Shown piece after piece: positions 49,243 through 58,009 of a stretch of DNA of 64,000 nt. The stretch comes from Desmonostoc muscorum LEGE 12446 (GTDB lineage: Bacteria; Cyanobacteriota; Cyanobacteriia; Cyanobacteriales; Nostocaceae): the NCBI RefSeq assembly GCF_015207005.2, contig NZ_JADEXS020000001.1, forward strand, positions 8,703,001-8,767,000. Reading direction: 5' to 3'. The notes beneath the pieces are model-generated. The model did not search any database and was not told the DNA's origin. It saw only the letters and a program-made list of their open reading frames with translations. Every line of letters starts with the position of its first letter. Position 1 is the first letter of the stretch. A program made the translations under genes and the position numbers.

Positions 49243-49956
49243 TGGTTGTTATCTATTTTTAGTTTTTTTGATCAACAACTTTCTGTAATCAAATAACATT
49301 TACACGGGTTTTCAGATTTCTTTATAACTATTTTTTTTTGCTTAATGTCAGTCTTTGAACACAAAATTGTATTTGTTTTAAATCATTTATTAAAAAACTT
49401 CAAGTCCTATCTAAACAATTAGAAAACCAATTTTGTATGTGATGATTTATAGATAAAAGTATGTGGCGTTTTGCTAATAATTCACGAACCAGAAGTCAAA
49501 ATTCCGAATAATTGTCAAATTAAGTCTGGGTATGGCTGCTTGATTTTTTTGCTGATTAAGCTTGGGTATCAAAATCTTCTCAATTCTGAATACTTAGATG
49601 TATTTCTGTTTTATCAAACAGAATTCAGGAGTCAGGAGTCAGAATTCAGCAATGTTTTTTGTGCGACACAACGACCGGCTCAGTGCATCGCTGGTGGATG
49701 AATCCAGGGGTTTAAGACCCCCACTAAATCTGCATATTTAGTGGTGCAACAATTCAGTGGTGAGTCCCAATCCCCCACTGATTCATTCTGACTTCTGTTA
49801 GCGATAGCGGGGCGTTTAGCCCATTCTGACTTCTGAATTCTTCTTCAAAACTTTGGCTAAAATAACTAAGATTAGCAACTACTGAGAAGCATCATCTGTG
49901 CATCCTCTGGTTGTCAAAAGTGTAAAATAACACGATACTTTACAAATACATCAACT
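49243..49956. other. Intergenic region with hairpins resembling an IS remnant
   Basis: About 710 bp. It contains a 9-base hairpin CCACTAAAT/ATTTAGTGG (49721-49744) preceded by GGGG-TTTAAGA-CCCC, and heptamer-like TTCAGGAGTCAGGAGTCAG (49620-49640). The hairpin pair and nearby TGGTGGATGAATCC may be the end of a decayed IS200/IS605 element, but no transposase fragment was found. The short ORF at 49471-49701 is not protein-like. Confidence 0.45.
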
Positions 49957-51267
49957 ATGCAAACAGAATATCGGCAGCGTCGTGAGCAGTTAATGGCAAA
50001 AATTGGTAATGGTACAGCCATTTTTCGCAGTGCGCCAATGGCAGTGATGCACAACGATGTTGAGTATGTTTATCGCCAAGATAGTGATTTTTTCTACTTA
50101 ACTGGATTTAACGAACCACAGGCTGTTGCAGTGTTAGCGCCCCATCATGCTGAACATCGGTTTGTGCTGTTTGTTCAACCCAAGGATCGGGAAAAGGAAG
50201 TATGGAGTGGGTATCGGTGTGGGGTAGATGCAGCGAAGGAAATTTATGGTGCTGATGAAGCGTACCCCATTAGCGAGTTAGATGAAAAGTTACCGCAGTA
50301 TTTGGAAAAAGCCGATCGCATTTACTATCACTTAGGACGCGATCGCGCTTTTAATGACACAATCTTGGGGCATTACCAACGATTACTCCAAACTTACCCC
50401 AAACGCGGTACAGGACCGATCGCCATTGAAGATACCGGGACTGTGATCCACAGCATGAGGCTAATCAAAAGTGAAGCTGAGTTGGAGTTGATGCGCCAAG
50501 CAGCAGCGATCGCAACTGTTGCACACAATCACGCCCAAGAAATCGCTGCACCTGGACGTTATGAGTATGAAATTCAGGCGGAGATGGAACGCATCTTTCG
50601 AGTGCGGGGTGGAATCGGCCCGGCTTATCCTTCCATTGTGGCTTCTGGTGTGAATGCTTGCGTGTTGCATTACATTGAAAATAATCGGCAAATGCAAGAT
50701 GGAGAATTACTGCTAATTGATGCCGGTTGTGCTTATGGTTATTACAATTCCGATATTACCCGCACATTTCCTGTGGGAGGGAAATTTACAGCAGAACAAA
50801 AGACATTGTATGAACTTGTTTTAGAGGCACAAAAACAAGCGATCGCCCAAGTGCAACCAGGTAATTCCTTCAAATCTGTTCATGATACAGCAGTGCGCGT
50901 TTTAACTGAAGGTTTAGTTGAACTTGGCATTCTCCAAGGCGAAGTTGACAAATTAATAGAAGAAGATAAATACAAACCATATTATATGCACCGTACCAGC
51001 CATTGGTTAGGTTTGGATGTCCATGATGTGGGAATTTACCAGCACGGTGAAGATAAACCGCAGATTTTACAACCAGGTCAAATTTTGACAGTGGAACCAG
51101 GACTTTATATTGTGCCTGATACCAAATTAGCAGAAGACCAACCAGAAACTCACCCGCGATGGATTGGCATTGGTATTCGTATTGAAGATGATGTGTTAGT
51201 TACACCTAATGGACATGAAGTGTTAACTGCGGGAGTTCCCAAAGCAGTGGATGAACTAGAACGTTGA
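49957..51267 (+). CDS. pepP: Xaa-Pro aminopeptidase
   Basis: Removes N-terminal residues preceding proline. The length of 436 aa is normal for aminopeptidase P. Residues 1-165 form the AMP_N domain (YRQRREQLMAKIGNGTAIF), and 175-430 the pita-bread metal domain with LLIDAGCAYGYYNSDITR (two Asp ligands), HRTSHWLGLDVHDVG (His), TVEPGLYIV and IGIRIEDDVLV (Glu ligands). The final TGA at 51265-51267 coincides with the end of an IS605-type element, so the natural C-terminal tail may have been replaced. Confidence 0.95.
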   Translation: MQTEYRQRREQLMAKIGNGTAIFRSAPMAVMHNDVEYVYRQDSDFFYLTGFNEPQAVAVLAPHHAEHRFVLFVQPKDREKEVWSGYRCGVDAAKEIYGADEAYPISELDEKLPQYLEKADRIYYHLGRDRAFNDTILGHYQRLLQTYPKRGTGPIAIEDTGTVIHSMRLIKSEAELELMRQAAAIATVAHNHAQEIAAPGRYEYEIQAEMERIFRVRGGIGPAYPSIVASGVNACVLHYIENNRQMQDGELLLIDAGCAYGYYNSDITRTFPVGGKFTAEQKTLYELVLEAQKQAIAQVQPGNSFKSVHDTAVRVLTEGLVELGILQGEVDKLIEEDKYKPYYMHRTSHWLGLDVHDVGIYQHGEDKPQILQPGQILTVEPGLYIVPDTKLAEDQPETHPRWIGIGIRIEDDVLVTPNGHEVLTAGVPKAVDELER

Positions 51268-51420
51268 CATACTCACCGACCTTAAAGGTCGGTGATTCTT
51301 GACAGTTCACAGTAACCTGCTGCCGAAACAGTCTTACAGTCACTCCCTGTCCGTTTAAGGTCGTGCCGATGCCCCATGCCGACCATTTCTATATTTCTAG
51401 ATGCGTTTTCGTCTCTGTCG
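51264..51420 (-). ncRNA. Putative TnpB guide RNA (omega/reRNA)
   Basis: In IS605 elements the 3' end of tnpB and the right-end hairpin form the scaffold of the TnpB guide RNA, and the next 16-20 flanking bases act as guide. By position, the scaffold covers the tnpB 3' end and the 51274-51294 hairpin, and the guide would be the antisense of the pepP 3' end. The exact 5' end is not visible. Confidence 0.35.
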
Positions 51421-52457
51421 TGTTCAGTGTTGCAGTTTAAGCACAACACTGAGCGAACAGACAAATCAATCTTGCCCCAAGGATACCCACAGCAAGAGCA
51501 AGTTTGACTAGTAGGTTCCCATCTGTTAATGACTCTGAAATATCGACTAAGCTTTTGAGATTTAGCTTCACAAAATACCCGGAATTCACGCCATCCCTGC
51601 AAACTGATAACTCTTGCAAGCTTACGGTTTTTAACCATCCCTGACACATTTAAATCTTCCAAAACAATTACTTGATTGTCGTTAACTATTTTGGTTGACA
51701 GTTTATGCAAAAAGTCTTTTCTAGTATCAGAAATATGGTTGTGTAGTTTAGCTATCCTTACGCGAGTTCTATTTCTTCTTTTTGAGTCTTTTTGCTGGCG
51801 TGCTAATTTTCGCTGCAATTTCCGAATCTTGGGGTCATGTTTTGAGTAGCTAGGGCTTAAAGCTTTTTCTCCATTGCTCATTACAGCAAAAGTCTTCACA
51901 CCTAAATCAATACCTATGCTTTGGTTTTTAGCAACAGTAATAACGGGGTCAATTTCTACAACAAAGCTAAGAAAATAGCGGTTAGCACAATCTTTTATTA
52001 CCGTGACTGAACTAGGTTCAGATGGTAATTCTCTAGACCAAATTGGTTTGATTGTCCCAATTTTAGCTAAATAAACTTCCCCAGACTTTACAGAGAAACC
52101 AGATGCGGTAAACTCGGCTGATTGCGAGTTAGTCTTTCTCTTGAATCTAGGCACACCAATCGTACCCCCTTTTCTTTTCCCGTTACGAGAATTGAAAAAG
52201 TTTTTGTAAGCAACATCTAAGTACCTAAGAGACTGTTGCAATGGCACTGAGGAAACATCAGATAGCCATTTTCTTTCATCAGTCTTTTTAGATTGGGTAA
52301 GCATTGCCGAGAGTTTATTGTATCCAGGCAGCTTTTGAGATTGTTTACAGAACGCTAAAGCATCATTCCAGACAACCCTAACGCAACCAAACAACGAGCG
52401 CAAACTCTGTTGCTGTTGGTCTGTTGGGTAAAATCTATACTGATATCTAGCTTTCAT
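51282..52457 (-). CDS. tnpB: TnpB RNA-guided endonuclease
   Basis: TnpB of 391 aa, the ancestor-type nuclease of Cas12. The RuvC triad looks complete: IGIDLGVKTF (Asp), VIVLEDLNVSGM (Glu) and HDRDENASRN (Asp). The zinc ribbon CSCCGYPWG and CLNCNTEH lies between the last two motifs. The N-terminal helix-turn-helix (YRFYPTDQQQQSLRSLF) is typical. The stop codon lies inside the right-end hairpin. TnpB cuts at sites matching its guide and promotes retention of the element. Confidence 0.95.
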   Translation of the reverse strand: MKARYQYRFYPTDQQQQSLRSLFGCVRVVWNDALAFCKQSQKLPGYNKLSAMLTQSKKTDERKWLSDVSSVPLQQSLRYLDVAYKNFFNSRNGKRKGGTIGVPRFKRKTNSQSAEFTASGFSVKSGEVYLAKIGTIKPIWSRELPSEPSSVTVIKDCANRYFLSFVVEIDPVITVAKNQSIGIDLGVKTFAVMSNGEKALSPSYSKHDPKIRKLQRKLARQQKDSKRRNRTRVRIAKLHNHISDTRKDFLHKLSTKIVNDNQVIVLEDLNVSGMVKNRKLARVISLQGWREFRVFCEAKSQKLSRYFRVINRWEPTSQTCSCCGYPWGKIDLSVRSVLCLNCNTEHDRDENASRNIEMVGMGHRHDLKRTGSDCKTVSAAGYCELSRITDL

Positions 52458-52508
52458 ATCTTGTGTTCAAATTGGTCTGCTAAGATATTTTATATTGGTC
52501 AATTTGAG

Positions 52509-52898
52509 ATGGCAAGTAGTTTAAGACATGAAATACATAGTGTTTCAGACTTAAAAATACATTTGGTCTGTGTCACCAAGTATAGAAGAAAGATTTTTAC
52601 CATTGAAAGTCTTGAACTAATCCACAAATCATTTGTAGAAGTCTCTAAAAAAATGGACTTCAACGTGCTTGAATTCAATGGAGAATCTGACCATATTCAC
52701 ACAGTAATTGAGTTTCCACCTAAACTCTCAATATCTGAAATAGTTAATGCGTTAAAAGGTGTGTCTAGTCGTAGATATGGTCAAGCTGGATTCCCTAAAC
52801 CCTATGGTAAGCAAGCTCTATGGAGTCCTAGTTATTTCGTGTCTTCGGTTTGGGGTGCGCCACTCGAAGTTCTTAAAAAATACATCCAAGCATCTTGA
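52509..52898 (+). CDS. tnpA: IS200-type Y1 transposase TnpA
   Basis: Small HUH transposase of 129 aa from the ATG at 52509; the upstream in-frame extension to 52410 overlaps tnpB's start and is not conserved. ESDHIHTVIEFPP contains the HUH motif, SPSYFVSSVWG is the conserved C-terminal piece, and the catalytic Tyr is in VLKKYIQ. It excises and inserts single-stranded DNA. Its intact motifs suggest the element could still move. Confidence 0.94.
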   Translation: MASSLRHEIHSVSDLKIHLVCVTKYRRKIFTIESLELIHKSFVEVSKKMDFNVLEFNGESDHIHTVIEFPPKLSISEIVNALKGVSSRRYGQAGFPKPYGKQALWSPSYFVSSVWGAPLEVLKKYIQAS

Positions 52899-53121
52899 AA
52901 AGCCGTGCTTCTAGCACGGGGTTTTAAACCCAATTTTTCGATAAAAAAGGAGTCAGACAATTTTGGATTTTAGATTTTGGATTTTAGATTGACTGAACAA
53001 GGCAAATTCTACCTTGTGAATGCTGATCGCAAAAAATGAGTGGATAATTGTGGGCGTTACACCACATATCCACTCTCAACTTACTGGATTAAACTCATCA
53101 AAAAAAACACCAGAAAATAAT

Positions 53122-53140
53122 TAAAACTTGGCAAAGTTTT
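53122..53140 (-). terminator. Weak terminator of the 64-aa ORF
   Basis: On the minus strand, AAAACTT-TGCC-AAGTTTT is followed by AATTATTTT, 7 bases after the stop codon at 53147. The stem is short (7 bp, A/T-rich), so confidence is limited. Confidence 0.5.
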
Positions 53141-53146
53141 AATTAA

Positions 53147-53341
53147 TTAACGTGACTCAGTTCCTTGATTGGGGCTGCCTTGTACAGTATCATTTTCTGG
53201 CGCTTCTGGCGTAGCAGTGGTTTTAGCATCACTTTTTTCAGCATCGCCAGTTTTGCGGGTAGCTTCGTCAATGGGGGTTTGGTAGCCACCAGAAGAAGTG
53301 GGCGTAGTACCTTCCTTACTAGGTTTTTGTTGTTCAGCCAT
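53147..53341 (-). CDS. Small disordered protein of unknown function
   Basis: A 64-aa polar protein (MAEQQKPSKEGTTPTSSGGY, then many Thr/Ser/Glu/Lys/Pro) with no hydrophobic segment and no domain. It looks intrinsically disordered. AGGA upstream of the ATG and a small terminator after the stop support a real gene. Function is not recognised; desiccation or stress proteins often look like this, but nothing here proves it. Confidence 0.55.
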   Translation of the reverse strand: MAEQQKPSKEGTTPTSSGGYQTPIDEATRKTGDAEKSDAKTTATPEAPENDTVQGSPNQGTESR

Positions 53342-53718
53342 TATTTAGATTCCTATTCATTTAGTCTTGGCATTATCCTAATGAAATTAGGGGTCTGAGT
53401 TTATCTATCTAGAATATAGTTATGGCTGATTTGCCTCTCTATCGAAAGTATTATTTAGTACTAATTATCTATAAGATCCCTATTTTATTGCGTGAACAAA
53501 CTCGCCCTCACATCGAAAAGGCTGATTCGCTATTCCCTAAATGCCTAGTACCGCTGCCTTGGAAGTCAAAAGTCCCAGATAGTCTGCTACGTATAGAATA
53601 TACCCATGTTGGCATAGCCTGTTACTTGAAAAATCACTACCAATTCAGCGCGGATAAGCATCTTAGATTTTTTACTTGCTTTTGGGAATCCTAAATCTAG
53701 GAAGCTAGAGAAACGCAG
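53342..53718. other. Intergenic region with dispersed repeats
   Basis: About 380 bp. The CTATTTTATTGCGTGAACAAACT stretch (53482-53505) parallels 32415-32437, and CCTAGTACCGCTGCCTTGGAAG (53547-53570) parallels 27288-27308. A 90-codon ORF across it (53422-53694) is made from these repeats and is not accepted. Confidence 0.45.
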
Positions 53719-56574
53719 ATGTATATGACTAAATTTCAAATATCTGACTCAATACAATGGCAATTTTTCCCATTTGTAGTAAGTCGTAGTATTGTTCTTT
53801 TTACCAGCATTTTGTTATTTACAGAATCAAATATTGCAATTGCTAAAGAATATGCGGTAAACATTGCACAGACAACACAGAGCAATGATGCGACTCGCAA
53901 TGCTGCTGATGCGGCATATAAAGAGGGAAAGCAGCTATATGAGCAAGGAACAGGAGAATCTTTGTTAAAGGCGATCGCTAAATTTGAAGAGGCACTCCCA
54001 CTGTATCAAAAAATTGGCGATCGTTCATCAGAAGCTTTTACTGTCGCGCATCTGGGGAAAATTTATTCAGATTTAGGACAACAGCAAAAAGCACTCTTTT
54101 ATTTGAATCAAGCCCTATTACTTCGACGCCAGATAGGAGATAAAACAGGGGAAACTATTACCCTCAATAATATTGGTAGCGTCTACTCAGATTTAGGAGA
54201 ATTGCAAAAAGCACTCGATTCTTTCCACGAAGCTTTGTTAATCAAACGAGAGATAGGAGATAAAATCGGGGAAGCCCGTAATCTTAACAACATTGGTAAT
54301 GTCTACTTAAACTCAGGAGAATCTCAAAAGGCACTAGATTATTTTCAACAATCCCTTACCCTCAGACGTGAAGTGGGAGACAAATTAGGGGAAGCCCGTA
54401 CTATTAATAATCTTGGCTTGATTTACTTAAATTTAGGACAACAGCAAAAAGCACTAGATTATTTTAGCCAAACCTTGCCTTTATATCAAGAAATGGGAGA
54501 CAAATCAGCAGAATCTATTTCTCTTAACAATCTTGGTACAGTCTACTCAGATTTACGACAACAACAAAAAGCGATTGATTATTTTCAGCAATCTCTGATT
54601 ATCAGCCGACAGTTAGGAGACAAATTAGGGGAAGCTCGCACCATAAATAATATTGGTGATGTCTACTCCAAAATGGGAGAAAAACAAAAAGCCCTAGATT
54701 ATTTTCACCAATCTTTACCTATATTTGAAGCTGTAGAGAATAAATCAGGCTTAGCAGCTAACCTCAGCAATATTGGCATAATATACTCAGATTTGGGAGA
54801 ACAGCAAAAGGCATTGGATTATTACCAGCAATCTCTGTCTCTATATCAAAAAGTAGGAAATAGAGAAGCAGAAGCTCTGACTATTTATAACATCGCCTCT
54901 GCTGAACGCAAACAGGGCAATCTTAACGCAGCCCTGACTCAAATAAAAATAGTCATCAACATTGTTGAAGATCTACGTACTAAAATTAACTCTCAAGAAC
55001 TCCGCGCTTCCTATTTTGCTACAGTGCAGAATTATTATCAATTCTATATTGATTTGTTGATGCAACTGCACAAACAGGAACCATCCAAAGGATATGATGC
55101 TTTGGCACTGCAAACTAGCGAACGCGCCCGCGCCCGCAGTCTTTTGGAACTGCTGACAGAAGCAAAAGCTGATATTCGCCAAGGCGTGGAACCAAAATTA
55201 CTTTCTCAAGAACGTAACTTACAAAAACAAATTGATGTTTTAGAAAAACGTCGGATACAACTCTTAGGTGGAAACTACACTAAAGCCCAGCAACAAGCTT
55301 TAGAAAAAGAAAATGAAGCAGTTCTAGAAGAATATCAGCAAGTCCAGGTAAAAATCCGTGCCACTAGTCCACATTATGCAGCCTTGACTCAACCTCAACC
55401 TCTTTCACTCGCCCAAATTCAACAGCAAGTACTTGATGAGGACACCTTACTTTTAGAATATTCTTTAGGAGACAAGCGGAGTTATCTTTGGGCAGTTACT
55501 AATAAGAGTATCACCAGTTACGAACTACCCAAACGTGCAGACATTGAAGCGATCGTTCAAAAGTTCCGTCAAGAAATCACTACCCCATATCTCAAACATA
55601 GCCCATCTATAGATGCTCTATCTAAAATCATACTTGCACCAGTAGCCCCGCAACTCCAAAATAAACGCTTAGTAGTTGTTAGCGATGGTGCTTTGCAATA
55701 TGTACCATTTGCTGTGCTAACTAAACCTAATTCCCAAGGAACTAGCAACTATGAACCATTGCTAATTAACCACGAAATTATTACTTTACCCTCAGCTTCT
55801 ACAGTGGCTATTCTTAGAAATGAACACAAAGAACGCAAACCTGCCACTAAGACATTAGTTGTGTTAGCAGATCCCATTTTTAGTATTGATGATGAGCGTC
55901 TCCAAAGTAAAGCACAAGTATCTCCTCCACCTGTACCAGAAGGCAATTTAAACACCCTCGCTTTAACTAGAGCTGCTAGAGACTCAGAAATTAGTTTTCA
56001 GCGTTTACAATTTACACGCCACGAAGCCGAGCAAATTCTTGCCCTTGTTCCAGCTAACAAAGCCAAGCCAGCTTTTGACTTTACCGCTAGTCGTAACACT
56101 GCAACTAGCGACGAGTTGAGTCAATATCGCATCATTCATTTTGCTACTCATGGCATTCTCAACAGCAAACATCCAGAATTATCAGGGATAGTGTTGTCGC
56201 TATTTGACGACAAAGGAATGCCACAAAATGGCTTTTTGCGCTTGCATGATGTTTTCAACCTCAATCTGCAAGCAGAACTGGTGGTACTTAGTGCCTGTAA
56301 AACTGGACTGGGAGAGGAAGTTAAAGGAGAAGGATTAGTAGGATTAACTAGAGGGTTTATGTATGCAGGTAGTCCACGAGTTGTGGTGAGTCTGTGGAGT
56401 GTAGATGACCAGGCAACATCGGAACTGATGAAAGTATTTTATAAAAAAATGCTACAAGAAGGGTTAAAGCCTGCGGCAGCATTGCGAACAGCCCAGCTAG
56501 AAATTTGGCGCACTCAAAAATATGCTGCACCTTATTATTGGGCGGCTTTCACTCTACAAGGTGAGTGGAGATGA
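53719..56574 (+). CDS. TPR-CHAT protein (caspase-like protease)
   Basis: Protein of 951 aa. A hydrophobic N-terminus (SIVLFTSILLFTES...AIA) looks like a signal or anchor. About nine 40-residue tetratricopeptide repeats (GDVYSKMGEKQKALDYFHQ type) cover residues 70-420, a coiled-coil linker spans about 450-550, and the CHAT domain (about 640-951) has catalytic His in HFATHGILNSKHPELSG (near 811) and Cys in LSACKTGLGEEVKGEG (near 860). CHAT proteases are caspase relatives; in defence systems such as TPR-CHAT/Craspase they are activated by partner proteins, but single-gene TPR-CHAT proteins are common and mostly uncharacterised in cyanobacteria. The catalytic pair is intact, so protease activity is plausible. 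Confidence 0.93.
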   Translation: MYMTKFQISDSIQWQFFPFVVSRSIVLFTSILLFTESNIAIAKEYAVNIAQTTQSNDATRNAADAAYKEGKQLYEQGTGESLLKAIAKFEEALPLYQKIGDRSSEAFTVAHLGKIYSDLGQQQKALFYLNQALLLRRQIGDKTGETITLNNIGSVYSDLGELQKALDSFHEALLIKREIGDKIGEARNLNNIGNVYLNSGESQKALDYFQQSLTLRREVGDKLGEARTINNLGLIYLNLGQQQKALDYFSQTLPLYQEMGDKSAESISLNNLGTVYSDLRQQQKAIDYFQQSLIISRQLGDKLGEARTINNIGDVYSKMGEKQKALDYFHQSLPIFEAVENKSGLAANLSNIGIIYSDLGEQQKALDYYQQSLSLYQKVGNREAEALTIYNIASAERKQGNLNAALTQIKIVINIVEDLRTKINSQELRASYFATVQNYYQFYIDLLMQLHKQEPSKGYDALALQTSERARARSLLELLTEAKADIRQGVEPKLLSQERNLQKQIDVLEKRRIQLLGGNYTKAQQQALEKENEAVLEEYQQVQVKIRATSPHYAALTQPQPLSLAQIQQQVLDEDTLLLEYSLGDKRSYLWAVTNKSITSYELPKRADIEAIVQKFRQEITTPYLKHSPSIDALSKIILAPVAPQLQNKRLVVVSDGALQYVPFAVLTKPNSQGTSNYEPLLINHEIITLPSASTVAILRNEHKERKPATKTLVVLADPIFSIDDERLQSKAQVSPPPVPEGNLNTLALTRAARDSEISFQRLQFTRHEAEQILALVPANKAKPAFDFTASRNTATSDELSQYRIIHFATHGILNSKHPELSGIVLSLFDDKGMPQNGFLRLHDVFNLNLQAELVVLSACKTGLGEEVKGEGLVGLTRGFMYAGSPRVVVSLWSVDDQATSELMKVFYKKMLQEGLKPAAALRTAQLEIWRTQKYAAPYYWAAFTLQGEWR

Positions 56575-56697
56575 GGGAGTGGGGAATGGGGAATGGGGAA
56601 TGGGGCATGGGGAGATGAGGGAGCAGGGGAGGCAGGGGAGGCAGGGGGAGAAATAACCCATGCCCAATGCCCAATGCCCAATGCCCAATGCCCCATA
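56567..56697. repeat. Inverted heptamer repeats after the CHAT gene
   Basis: A GGGGAAT/GGGGAGT-type run (56576-56610) and GGGGAGGCA tracts are followed by TGCCCAATGCCCAATGCCCA (56663-56695). The two sides are complementary. The last CHAT codons run into the repeat. Confidence 0.85.
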
Positions 56698-56767
56698 CAA
56701 ATTTTTCCGGATGAGTCGAAATATAAGTGAATAATTACTTTACATTAAATATGCATAGCTAAAACTC

Positions 56768-57091
56768 ATGGACTTACCCCAACGCGTATCAGTGCGCTAC
56801 AAAGACGCGTCCTACAATACTAATGAAATCCGTTTGAGAACTTTTCGGCTTGGGTTACAAATATGGGAAGAACAAACTAAGCCGAGAAAAACAGAGCTTT
56901 ATGAGTTTATATTGTCTTGCTTGAAACAAGTTGACCGGCAAGATCGTTTTATGTTTTCTCTGCTGTTTATAGAATTAACAGACCTCATACGTAATTCTTC
57001 CTTGGAGAGAGCAACCAAGGAGGTTCTAATTAAGACAGCTTTTAGGGAGTTTGCTTATGCAATAACAGACTTTGAAGAGGTTGCCAAATAG
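56768..57091 (+). CDS. Hypothetical protein, 107 aa
   Basis: Not recognised. It is mostly helical with alternating charged and Leu/Ile/Phe residues (FILSCLKQVDRQDRFMFSLL, then LFIELTDLIRN), no membrane segment, no signal peptide and no Cys pairs. It is co-directional with the CHAT gene, with 193 bp containing heptamer repeats between them. Its frame and composition look protein-like, but no ribosome binding site is obvious. Confidence 0.6.
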   Translation: MDLPQRVSVRYKDASYNTNEIRLRTFRLGLQIWEEQTKPRKTELYEFILSCLKQVDRQDRFMFSLLFIELTDLIRNSSLERATKEVLIKTAFREFAYAITDFEEVAK

Positions 57092-57097
57092 TACAGG

Positions 57098-57176
57098 TTG
57101 GGCATGGGGGGAGGGGGGAGTGGGGAGTGGGGAACGCCGGGGAGGCAGGGGGAGAAATGCCCAATGCCCAATGTCC
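57098..57176. repeat. Heptamer repeat pair downstream of the 107-aa gene
   Basis: TGGGCATGGGG, GGGGGGAGTGGGGAGTGGGG and GGGGAGGCAGGGGG on one side, CCCAATGCCCAATG on the other. Same family as 56567-56697. Confidence 0.8.
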
Positions 57177-57279
57177 TTTATTTTGAGCAGTTGTTCTGGA
57201 ATTTGAATTTGTAGTGTGTATTTAGACTTAGATCAAAATCAAGTCTATAACTGTAGTAAAAATTATAGAGAGCAAACTC

Positions 57280-57534
57280 ATGACACACCCTAATCCACAA
57301 GACAAAAACAACTTTCTTTACCCTCGTAGTCGGTATTATGGTAAATTCCAGCCAGAGAATTTGGTGTTTAATGCCAACCTCCAAGAATTTGCCCAGAAAA
57401 TTACTTATATCAGTTGTCTACAAACAGGTGGAAAACTATCTTCCCAAGAAGCTTACGAACAAATTAGGGTGCTTTGGAAACAGCTGAAACACAGCAAAAA
57501 AGAACTAGCTATTGGCCTGAATAAAGAAGTTTAA
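57280..57534 (+). CDS. Small conserved cyanobacterial protein, DUF7219-like
   Basis: An 84-aa soluble protein starting MTHPNPQDKNNFLYPRSRYY, then GKFQPENLVFNANLQEFAQK and GGKLSSQEAYEQIRVLWKQL. I recognise this as a family widespread in cyanobacteria whose function is unknown. No membrane segment or metal motif. It stands alone. Confidence 0.75.
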   Translation: MTHPNPQDKNNFLYPRSRYYGKFQPENLVFNANLQEFAQKITYISCLQTGGKLSSQEAYEQIRVLWKQLKHSKKELAIGLNKEV

Positions 57535-58009
57535 AGTTTTAAGAAGTTGTGCAAGATTTTTCGATACATTTCACAAACAGAATTAACCAAATTTATCAAT
57601 AATGTTAAAAAACTAAACAATTAATATTGATATCAAGGGTTTCCAGATGGAGTGAATCAGTTTCTGGAGGCTAAATCACGACTGGGTTGAAGGTTTTGGG
57701 TGGTCAAGAGCGATCGCTCTTTAGCATTCACCAAAAGACCCCACTATAATCAAAACAGCTATCGCCATCACAAAGCAGCTTTAATCGGCTAGTTCTAAGG
57801 CATCAAAAATCTAGTTACTGGCTGGTCAATTTTACAAAACTTTTTGGAAAAGAATCCGAAAAGCAAGAAACTAAACTTGTAGTTTATGATGCCATTCATG
57901 GGAATGCATAGTAACGGTTTGCAATTTAGTAGGGTAACTTCTGCCAAACACTCTTCAAATTGCACATCATCAACAAGCGCCATCAACTTTTTTGAACAGG
58001 AGTTAAGCT
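57535..58009. other. Intergenic region upstream of the four-gene cassette
   Basis: About 475 bp with one HIP1 site (57711-57718) and AT-rich stretches. I see no gene; an AGGAG site at 57998-58002 serves the next gene. The cassette promoter is expected here. Confidence 0.45.

Larger units (their letters stand above)
51264..52945. mobile_element. IS200/IS605-family element with divergent tnpB and tnpA
   Basis: About 1.7 kb carrying divergent tnpB (minus) and tnpA (plus). The tnpB end has a 9-base hairpin CACCGACCT/AGGTCGGTG (51274-51294) followed, on the minus strand, by TCAA at 51267-51264, like the IS605 right-end cleavage site. The tnpA end has the hairpin CCGTGCT/AGCACGG (52903-52919) and a second GGGTTT/AAACCC pair. 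The outer boundary on the tnpA side is uncertain within about 30 bp. There are no terminal inverted repeats and no target duplication, as expected. Both genes look intact. Confidence 0.85.

Noticed and set aside
49471..49701. 76-codon ORF between the FG-GAP and pepP genes
   Set aside because: Its end runs into heptamer repeats and the sequence lacks protein-like features.
51282..52457. TnpB considered as a Cas12 effector
   Set aside because: Small size, adjacent tnpA and IS605 end hairpins identify it as TnpB; no repeat array or other cas genes.
53422..53694. 90-codon ORF before the CHAT gene
   Set aside because: It is built from dispersed repeats found elsewhere in the window and has no domain or ribosome binding site.
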